DNA from: Prauserella cavernicola
GTDB lineage: Bacteria > Actinomycetota > Actinomycetes > Mycobacteriales > Pseudonocardiaceae
Direction of reading: 5' to 3'
DNA: 64,000 bases
Assembly (NCBI RefSeq): GCF_016595675.1
Contig: NZ_JAENJH010000002.1
Span: 868,001 to 932,000 of the forward strand
Program-made: the position numbers and the translations under genes
Notes under the pieces: model-generated
Told to the model about the DNA's origin: nothing
Seen by the model: the letters and a program-made list of their open reading frames with translations, nothing else
Database searches by the model: none
Shown: positions 58,135 to 64,000 of the stretch, piece by piece
How positions within the stretch are numbered: the stretch's first letter is position 1
Layout: the number at the start of each line of letters is the position of its first letter

Positions 58135-58187
58135 GCGGTGAAGGGCACCTTTACTGCATTGAACGCAGTAAAGGTGCCCTTCACCGC
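58135..58187. repeat. Dispersed 53-bp palindromic repeat, copy 5
   Basis: Perfect arms with centre TGCATTGAACGCA. Unlike the others it sits between divergent starts, 71 bases before the hydrolase gene and 82 bases before the YdcF-like gene, so it cannot be a terminator of a neighbouring annotated gene. Confidence 0.95.
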
Positions 58188-58268
58188 AGTCGGGCCAGGC
58201 CTTGCCACGTGCGCGATCACCGGGGGCTGCAACACTGGGCCGACCCGGCCAGACCCCGAAGAGGACCC

Positions 58269-58934
58269 ATGTCAGCCCCCACCCGGACGCTGCCCGACTC
58301 GCTCAGAGCCGACGTCTTGACGCTGTGGCACTACCACGACCTCGGTCACGAGCTGCGCGGCGCGGACGTGGGGATCGGTCTCGGCAGCCACGACCTCGGC
58401 GTCGCGACCCACACCGCCGAGCTGTTCCACCGCGGAGTCTTCCCCCTGCTCGTCTTCACCGGCGCCAACGCCCCGACGACGGTCGAGCGCTTCCCTCGCG
58501 GCGAGGCGGTGCACTACCGCGAGCACGCACTCGAACTGGGCGTTCCCGACGACGCGATCCTCGTGGAGCCCAGTGCTCGCAACACCGGTGACAACATCGA
58601 CCTCAGCCGCGACCTGCTCGCAGAGCGGGGCATCGCCGTGCGCTCGGCGGTGCTCGTCTGCAAGCCCTACCAACAGCGGCGCGCCTACGCGACGGCCCGC
58701 AAGCGCTGGCCCGGCGTCGAGTTCCGGTGCGCGTCGCTGCCGTTGTCGCTCGACGCCTACATCGAGAGCATCGGCGACGCCGACCGCGTGATCGACATGC
58801 TGGTCGGCGACACCCAGCGCATCACCGAGTACGCCAGGCGCGGCTTCGCCATCGCGCAGCACGTGCCCGACGACGTCTCGCGGGCGTGCGAGCGGCTGGT
58901 GAGCGCGGGCTTCACCAGCCGCCTCGTCCGCTGA
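58269..58934 (+). CDS. YdcF/DUF218-family protein
   Basis: A 221-residue cytoplasmic protein; ATG 58269 has GAAGAGGA upstream, so the earlier frame from 58209 is rejected. DUF218 features: ADVGIGLGSHDLGVATHTAELF, VFTGANAPTT, GEAVHYREHALELGVPDDAILVEPSARNTGDNI near residue 85-115 and VLVCKPYQQRRAYATARKRW. Relatives bind nucleotides or sugars, and the E..SRNTxDN motif is their hallmark. Function is unknown, and no operon partner is seen. Confidence 0.83.
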   Translation: MSAPTRTLPDSLRADVLTLWHYHDLGHELRGADVGIGLGSHDLGVATHTAELFHRGVFPLLVFTGANAPTTVERFPRGEAVHYREHALELGVPDDAILVEPSARNTGDNIDLSRDLLAERGIAVRSAVLVCKPYQQRRAYATARKRWPGVEFRCASLPLSLDAYIESIGDADRVIDMLVGDTQRITEYARRGFAIAQHVPDDVSRACERLVSAGFTSRLVR

Positions 58935-58951
58935 CGTTCGCTGAGGCCCGC

Positions 58952-60184
58952 TCAGTCGCCGAGCACGAGCGCGCCGATGTCGCCGCCAAGCCGCACCGCG
59001 CTGTGCGCGCCGCGCTCGCGGTTGGTCAGCACGGCCACCACCAGCCCGTCGTCCGGGTAGATCCGCAGGTACGTGCGGCTGCCCGGCCACGAGCCGTCCT
59101 TGTCGGCGAAGCGGTGTCCCCGCTCGGTGCCGGTCGCCCAGCCGTAGGCGTACGGGCTGAGCGCGTCCGGCGGCGTCAGCATCCGCTCGAGCGACGCCCT
59201 GCCGAGGACGTCGCTGCCGATCACCCGCTGGCCGAACCGCGCCATGTCCAGCACCGAGCCCTCCAGCCCGCCGCCGAGCACCTTGTACGTCGAGTCGGAC
59301 GGCCGCAGTTCGGTGTTGCTGCCCGAGTACAGGGTCATCCTGCGCACGGAGGTGTCGGCGAGGTCGATGGGGCGCACGCTCGGGAGCCGGTAGCCGCGCG
59401 TGATCCACTTGTCGACGATGGCGCCGATCGGTTCGCCGAGACGCGACTCCAGCACGGCGCCGAGGATCGCGTAGCTGTGGGTGCTGTAGTACCAGTGCCG
59501 TCCCGGCTCGCACACCAATGGCGCGTGCGCGAACTCGGCCACGGCCTGGCGCGCGCTCGCGTACGGGCCTTCGTCGAACGTGGCGGCCGGGATCTGCTCG
59601 TAGTGGCCGACGCAGCCGCGCAGGTCGAGCAGCTGGCCCACCGTGTGCGTGTGCTGGGCGGGCAGTTCGGGCAGGTAGGTCCTGGTGCTGGCGTCGAGGT
59701 CGAGCCCGTCCGCCTCCGCGACGTCGAAGGTGAGCGCGCCGGCGATGGCCTTGCTCACCGAGTTGTACGGGCCCACGATCGTGCCGTCCATCCACACGTC
59801 GTCGTCGACGTCGGCGTGGCCGAACCCCCGCAGGTAGCGCAGGGTGCCGCCCTGGATGACGGCCACGGCGATGCCCGGCACGCCGGTGCTGGCCAGCTCG
59901 TGGGAGATGCGGGCGTCGACAGCGGCGCGAAGCGGCCAGTCCGGGCGGTCGCCGTGCTTGCGGAAGGTCGCGCTGTAGCGGGTGCCCTCGGGCGTCCGGT
60001 CGCTGTCGACGCGCACCAGGCGGTAGCCCTCGTCCTGGTGGCGGTGGGTCCAGTTGGTGAGTTCGCGCTGGGTGAGGTCGTCGTGGGTCACGAACTTCTC
60101 GCCCGCGAACGCAGTCGTGGCGCTGCCGATGAGCAGCGCCACGAGCGATCCACAGAGGATGGTGAAGCGGGGTCTTCGTCTCAT
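58952..60184 (-). CDS. Exported serine hydrolase (beta-lactamase/DD-peptidase fold)
   Basis: A 410-residue exported protein (signal peptide about 1-27, TTAFAGE). Residues about 30-75 resemble a bacterial tandem-repeat domain (WTHRHQDEGYRLVRVDSDRTPEGTRYSATF). The class C fold follows: nucleophile SVSK in PYNSVSKAIAG near residue 142. The second motif reads YST (YYSTHSY) instead of YSN, and the third reads KDGSWPGSRT in the place of HTG/KTG. Such proteins act on D-amino-acid peptides or esters. The variant motifs make the exact activity uncertain. Confidence 0.82.
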   Translation of the reverse strand: MRRRPRFTILCGSLVALLIGSATTAFAGEKFVTHDDLTQRELTNWTHRHQDEGYRLVRVDSDRTPEGTRYSATFRKHGDRPDWPLRAAVDARISHELASTGVPGIAVAVIQGGTLRYLRGFGHADVDDDVWMDGTIVGPYNSVSKAIAGALTFDVAEADGLDLDASTRTYLPELPAQHTHTVGQLLDLRGCVGHYEQIPAATFDEGPYASARQAVAEFAHAPLVCEPGRHWYYSTHSYAILGAVLESRLGEPIGAIVDKWITRGYRLPSVRPIDLADTSVRRMTLYSGSNTELRPSDSTYKVLGGGLEGSVLDMARFGQRVIGSDVLGRASLERMLTPPDALSPYAYGWATGTERGHRFADKDGSWPGSRTYLRIYPDDGLVVAVLTNRERGAHSAVRLGGDIGALVLGD

Positions 60185-60203
60185 GCGGTGGGTTGTACCA
60201 CCG

Positions 60204-61694
60204 TCAGGCCGTTGCTCCGCGCCGCTGCGCGTTGAGTGTTTCGTGCAGCCGCAGCCAGGTTTCGCTCACCGTCGGGTAACTCGGCACCGCGTGCCACAAC
60301 GTCGCGAGCGGCACCTTGCCGACGATCGCGATGGTGGCCGCGTGCACCATTTCGGCGATGCCGGGACCGACGAACGTGGCGCCGACGATGGTGTCGTCGG
60401 AGCGGTCGAGCACGAGCTTCGCGCGGCCCACGTAGTCGTCCCGTTGCACGTAGGTGCCCGCCAGGGCCGCCATGTCGAACTCCACGGTCTCCACGTCGAG
60501 CCCTGCCTCGCGGGCCTGTTGCTCGGTGAGTCCGGCCGAGCCGACCTCCGGGTTGGTGAACGTCACCTGGGGCACGGCGGAGTGCCCTGCCGCGGTGCTG
60601 AGTCCGGGCTCCGGGGCCTTCCCCGCGGCGCGCGCGGCGATCACCTCGCCCACGATCCGCGCCTGATATTTGCCCATGTGGGTGAGCAGTGCCTTGCCGC
60701 AGACGTCGCCGATCGCGTAGAGCCAGTCGCCCTCGACTCCGCGCACCTGCTGTTGGTCGTCGACATCGACGTAGCCGCCCGCGCGGAGGCCGACGGCGTC
60801 GAGTCCGATGTCGCCGGAGTTGGGCGTGCGGCCCGTGGCCACCACGACTTCGTCGGCGGTGAGCACCGTGCCGTCGTCGAGCGTCACGCGCACCTCACCG
60901 CCGTGCGTCCTGCCGGTGCCGGTGTCGCGGGCGTCCGGTCGCTGCACCGACGTCACCGAGGCGTTCGAGTAGAGATGCACGCCGTCGGCCCGCAGCTTGT
61001 CGGCCACCAGCTCGCCCGCGAACGGTTCCTGGCGGGCCAGGAGGCGGTCGCCGCGGTTGACCAGGGTCAGCTCCTCGACACCGAGTCCGCGCAGCCACGT
61101 CGCCGCCTCGCACGCGACGACCCCGCCTCCGACGAGCACGACCCGGCGCGGCACCTCGTGCAGGTTCGTGACGTCGTGCGAGGTCCACGGCAGCGCCTCG
61201 CGCAGGCCGGGCGTGCCGGGGACGGTGGCCGAGGAACCGGTGTCGATCACCACCGCGTGCCGCGCGGTGAGCACCCGCGTGCCACCGTCCTGGCCGGTCA
61301 CGGTGATCTGCCGCTCGCCGGTGAGCCGCCCGTAGCCGCGCACCACGTCGATTCCCGCGCCCACCGCCCAGTCGACCTGCGAGGTGTCGTCCAGGTTCTT
61401 GACGATCGTGTCGCGCCTGGCCAGCACCGCGTCGACGTCGAGCCCGTGCGCGGCTGCTTTCGCCGTGCCGGGCAGGTGCGCCGCGTCGTCGATCAGCTCC
61501 ACCGGGCGCAGCAGGCCCTTGCTCGGCATGCACGCCCAGTACGAGCACTCACCGCCGAGCAGGGCGGCCTCCACGAGCACGGCGCTCAGCCCGGAGAACT
61601 GCGTCGCGTACTGCGCGGCGTTCTCTCCGGCGGCGGCGCCGCCGAGGACGATGACGTCCCATTCCGTGCGATCGGGATCGACCGATGCGGGCAT
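60204..61694 (-). CDS. FAD-dependent pyridine nucleotide-disulfide oxidoreductase
   Basis: A 496-residue flavoprotein. The FAD motif is VIVLGGAAAGENAAQYATQF near residue 15, the redox pair C-S-Y-W-A-C in LLGGECSYWACMPSKGLL near 48, the NAD(P) motif VVLVGGGVVACEAATWL near 180, and the second FAD motif LYAIGDVCGKALLTHMGKYQA near 330. The C-terminal catalytic box reads SYPTVSETWLRL, with Tyr where dihydrolipoamide and mercuric reductases have His. Dithiol reduction is therefore doubtful; a quinone or other acceptor may be reduced. It lies 53 bases after the MhpC-type hydrolase gene on the same strand. Confidence 0.85.
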   Translation of the reverse strand: MPASVDPDRTEWDVIVLGGAAAGENAAQYATQFSGLSAVLVEAALLGGECSYWACMPSKGLLRPVELIDDAAHLPGTAKAAAHGLDVDAVLARRDTIVKNLDDTSQVDWAVGAGIDVVRGYGRLTGERQITVTGQDGGTRVLTARHAVVIDTGSSATVPGTPGLREALPWTSHDVTNLHEVPRRVVLVGGGVVACEAATWLRGLGVEELTLVNRGDRLLARQEPFAGELVADKLRADGVHLYSNASVTSVQRPDARDTGTGRTHGGEVRVTLDDGTVLTADEVVVATGRTPNSGDIGLDAVGLRAGGYVDVDDQQQVRGVEGDWLYAIGDVCGKALLTHMGKYQARIVGEVIAARAAGKAPEPGLSTAAGHSAVPQVTFTNPEVGSAGLTEQQAREAGLDVETVEFDMAALAGTYVQRDDYVGRAKLVLDRSDDTIVGATFVGPGIAEMVHAATIAIVGKVPLATLWHAVPSYPTVSETWLRLHETLNAQRRGATA

Positions 61695-61747
61695 CCGGGT
61701 TCTCCTCGCGAGTAGTCGAAGGTCCGGATCCCAGCGAACCACAGAAC

Positions 61748-62605
61748 TCAGTGCTGCGCGTCCAGGAAACCGGTCACCACCGAGTAGTACTCCGCGGGCC
61801 GTTCCTCCTGCAGGTGATGGCCGGCGCGGTCCAGCACGTAGAGCTGGCCGCGCGGCACCATGCGCGCCAGCATCAGCGGGTAGTCGGGCGTGAGGAACGC
61901 GTCGTACATGCCCCACGCGAACAGCACCGGCGCCTGGATGCGGCCGAGCTCGGCCGAGAGGTCCTGCCAGTCGCCGCGCGGGTTGTCGGAGGCCGCCGCG
62001 AGCGCCATCTCCTCGGGATCGAGGCTCTGCTCGTGGCGCATGGTGACCGTGAGCGCCGGGATCGCGTCCGGGTCGTACCACTCAAGGCGCGCCATCAGCT
62101 CGCGCATCTTGTCCCACGACGGGCCCGTGCCGCCGTAGTAGGCGTCGCGCGCGTTGCGGCCTCGGCGGGAGCCCTCCGGCAGTGGGGCGAGCGGGCCGTG
62201 GAAGACGGGCATGCTGCCGGTGACCACCAGCGAACGCACGCGCTCCGGGTACTTCGCGGCCAGGTTCAGCGCGATCGTGCCGCCCCACGAGTTGCACACG
62301 AAGTCGGCGCGCTCGATGCCGAGGGTGTCCAGCAGTGCCACCGTCTTGGCGGCGTGGAAGTCCCACATCGGCCCGGTGATCACGCACTTCTCGGAGCGGC
62401 CGTACTGCGCGATGTCGACGAGCAGGCACCGGCGGTCGGCGGCGAACAGTGGCGCGACGGGTCCGAAGTCCGACCAGCCCGTGCAGCCGGGGCCACCGCC
62501 GTGCAGGAACACCGCGGCTCGTTCGCCCTCGCCCGCCTCGAGGTAGTGGTAGGTCACCCCGTCGGCCTCGGCGAAGTGGCTCTCGAACGGCTCCGTGGTC
62601 GTCAT
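61748..62605 (-). CDS. MhpC-type alpha/beta hydrolase
   Basis: A 285-residue hydrolase. HGGGPGCTGWSDF near residue 34 is the oxyanion loop of C-C bond (meta-cleavage product) hydrolases of the MhpC/BphD/HsaD class. Nucleophile Ser in FVCNSWGGTIALNLAAKYP near 107, Asp in FAWGMYDAFLTPDYP near 233 and His in DRAGHHLQEERP near 262; the triad is complete. It would hydrolyse a vinylogous 1,5-diketone from aromatic or steroid rings. A Rieske oxygenase gene is divergently encoded 132 bases away, which supports an aromatic or steroid substrate. Confidence 0.86.
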   Translation of the reverse strand: MTTTEPFESHFAEADGVTYHYLEAGEGERAAVFLHGGGPGCTGWSDFGPVAPLFAADRRCLLVDIAQYGRSEKCVITGPMWDFHAAKTVALLDTLGIERADFVCNSWGGTIALNLAAKYPERVRSLVVTGSMPVFHGPLAPLPEGSRRGRNARDAYYGGTGPSWDKMRELMARLEWYDPDAIPALTVTMRHEQSLDPEEMALAAASDNPRGDWQDLSAELGRIQAPVLFAWGMYDAFLTPDYPLMLARMVPRGQLYVLDRAGHHLQEERPAEYYSVVTGFLDAQH

Positions 62606-62737
62606 GGTCGCCGATCGTGCCGCCGCCGGGCCCGGTGCTTCAACGACCGGGGTCTGCTCAGCGAACCGAGCGCGTAGGCACGGCGGGTGGTGCGCCCCCA
62701 TGATGCTGCGACACCGGCTCGTTCGGGAGGACACGCG

Positions 62738-63928
62738 ATGGCACGACGGCTCGAAGAGGGCGGGGTCCGCACCCGCAGGGCGCCGAAGCTGCCCGGGCGT
62801 CAGGACTGGTCGTCGTGGCCGCACTACGACGGCGCGGCCAAGGGTTTTCGCGGCTACTGGTACCCGGTGACGTGGTCGAACCACATCACGGGCAAACCCC
62901 AGCCGTTCACTCTCGGCGGCGACAGGATCACGCTGATCCGCGACAACGGCACCGCCTACGCGCTGCACAACCGCTGCCCGCACCGGGGAGTTCCGCTCTC
63001 GGAGGGCAACCAGCAGTTCCCCGGCACCGTGAGCTGTCCCTACCACGGCTGGACGTTCGACCTGACCGACGGCAAGCTCTGCGCCGTCATCACCGACGGC
63101 CCCGACTCGCCCATCCGCGGCAAGGTCGGGGTGGCGACCTACGCCGTCGCCGAGCGCCTCGGCATGGTCTGGGTGTACCTGCCGATCGCCGACGAGCAGG
63201 CGCCGCCGATCGACGAACAGCTGCCGGAGGAGCTCGTCGACAACGCGTTCGTGCTGGGCGGGCGGATCGACCCTAGGTCGGGCAACTGGCGCTTCGCCTG
63301 CGAGAACGGCTTCGACGAAGGCCACGCCAAGTACCTGCACCGCACGTCGCTGTGGCGGCTGTTCAAGCCCATGCCGGTCTGGAACACCACGCGCGTGGTG
63401 CCGGGCGGACGCTGGATCTACCGCGTGCAGGACGAGGTGCACTGGGAGGCCGACTTCCCCGGCGTCGGGCACTGGACGGGCAAACGCTGGTGGAAGATGC
63501 GCCCGCCCAGGGGCACGTTCAACGTCGGCAACACCGGCACGCCGAAGAAGATCGACCCGGTGATCCAGGCGCAGCGCTTTCCCGGCTTCGCGTCGCTGTC
63601 GATGCCCGGCGTGCTGCGGATCGTGTACCCGAAGTTCATCCACTACGAGTTCTACGTGCCGGTGGACGAGAACAACCACCGCTACGTGGGCGTGATGGTC
63701 AACTTCCTGAAGGGCGCGGAGACCGCGCGCTTCTACGCCAAGTACCTCGGCGCGATCCGGTGGCTGTTCCACGGCCAGTTCTCCGGCCAGGACGCGTGGA
63801 TGGTCGACATCACCGACGCCCCGCCCGAGAAGCTCTACCGCCCCGACGTCTCGCTCACGTCGTGGCGCAACCTCGCCGAGTCCACCACCAAGCGCAGGCT
63901 CGCCGAGCTGGAGGGAGATCCGTCGTGA
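62738..63928 (+). CDS. Rieske-type ring-hydroxylating oxygenase, large subunit
   Basis: A 396-residue oxygenase; ATG 62738 has GGGAGG upstream. The Rieske cluster ligands are CPHRG near residue 87 and CPYHGW near 106 (C-x-H...C-x2-H). The mononuclear iron site is NGFDEGHAKYLHR near 191 with its Asp, two His and, later, a carboxylate in QDAWMVDITDAP near 353. It adds oxygen to an aromatic, alkaloid or steroid ring with electrons from a reductase partner not seen here. Its stop overlaps the next gene start (GTGA). Together with the divergent MhpC-type hydrolase it suggests a degradation pathway continuing past the window. Confidence 0.88.
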   Translation: MARRLEEGGVRTRRAPKLPGRQDWSSWPHYDGAAKGFRGYWYPVTWSNHITGKPQPFTLGGDRITLIRDNGTAYALHNRCPHRGVPLSEGNQQFPGTVSCPYHGWTFDLTDGKLCAVITDGPDSPIRGKVGVATYAVAERLGMVWVYLPIADEQAPPIDEQLPEELVDNAFVLGGRIDPRSGNWRFACENGFDEGHAKYLHRTSLWRLFKPMPVWNTTRVVPGGRWIYRVQDEVHWEADFPGVGHWTGKRWWKMRPPRGTFNVGNTGTPKKIDPVIQAQRFPGFASLSMPGVLRIVYPKFIHYEFYVPVDENNHRYVGVMVNFLKGAETARFYAKYLGAIRWLFHGQFSGQDAWMVDITDAPPEKLYRPDVSLTSWRNLAESTTKRRLAELEGDPS

Positions 63929-64000
63929 AGGTCGTGCTGTCCCTGATCGTGACAGGCACCGCCGTGGTCGCCGGGCGGTTCGCGTGGCGCGCGCTCGCCC
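63925..64000 (+). CDS. Start of an unidentified gene coupled to the oxygenase
   Basis: A GTG start inside the oxygenase stop (GTGA), with GAGGGAG upstream. The 25 visible codons give MKVVLSLIVTGTAVVAGRFA and a little more, a hydrophobic N-terminus that could be a membrane helix or signal sequence. The gene runs off the window and cannot be identified. Confidence 0.6.
   Translation, partial: MKVVLSLIVTGTAVVAGRFAWRALA

Noticed and set aside
57285-58235. Extended hydrolase gene reading through palindrome copy 5
   Set aside because: The ribosome site GGGAGG and the normal fold start at 58064; the extension encodes only the repeat.
58138-58320. Short ORFs encoding KGTFTA-type peptides at the palindromes
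   Set aside because: The same peptide appears on both strands of every copy because the DNA is a palindrome; there is no ribosome site and no gene context.

Overview
The window is GC-rich DNA with actinomycete codon use, many GTG starts and overlapping ATGA/GTGA gene junctions. Mycothiol synthase, GlnR, a DUF3073 protein, an RsiG-type anti-sigma factor and a pst/phoU region all point to an actinomycete, most likely a member of the Pseudonocardiaceae (Amycolatopsis, Saccharomonospora or a relative). That placement is inference. About 75 protein genes, one tRNA gene with an intron, one riboswitch, several hairpins and a five-copy palindromic repeat are annotated. No insertion sequence, prophage or CRISPR array was seen, and no gene-free stretch exceeds 300 bases.

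Layout. 1-8.3 kb is an uptake region: the end of an M20 amidohydrolase with an AbgT transporter, a VanZ-like protein, a CitA/CitB-type two-component system, and the divergent tripartite transporter tctCBA it probably controls. 8.4-29.6 kb is a conserved housekeeping block whose order, as I recall it, resembles Mycobacterium tuberculosis Rv0810c-Rv0823c: DUF3073, YgfZ, class IV aminotransferase, nitrobindin, DUF1416 and sulfurtransferase, thioredoxin, LmeA-like protein, GlnR, MshD, the phosphate transporter, PhoU, an LCP protein and Dus (at 37-38 kb). Inserted in it are an asparaginase/RsiG pair and a riboswitch-controlled cobalamin ABC transporter (21.6-24.7 kb). The sulfur operon (19.7-16.5 kb, minus strand) contains a 41-codon leader ORF. 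29.7-33.1 kb is an LCP protein carrying a very long pentapeptide-repeat N-terminus.

33.3-47.8 kb is mixed: diguanylate cyclase, VOC protein, HxlR regulator, ECF sigma factor, Dus, a SodC-like protein, DMT exporter, secreted protease, a large LuxR-type ATPase regulator, an FMN reductase, a tiny cysteine-rich peptide and an ACR3-like transporter. At 47.9-48.2 kb lies a tRNA-Lys(TTT) gene interrupted by a 222-nt group I intron, the most striking feature here. 48.3-64 kb is accessory metabolism: esterases, a desaturase with a divergent GntR-TetR fusion regulator and clear operators, a secreted peptidase, a methyltransferase/MarR/hydrolase operon, a serine hydrolase, a flavoprotein, a MhpC-type hydrolase and a Rieske oxygenase.

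The main candidates for new biology are the intron-containing tRNA-Lys gene, the 21-residue peptide with eight cysteines beside the ACR3-like transporter, the leader ORF of the sulfur operon, and the dispersed 53-bp palindrome. In one place the palindrome supplies a gene's stop codon, and in another it lies in a divergent promoter region.
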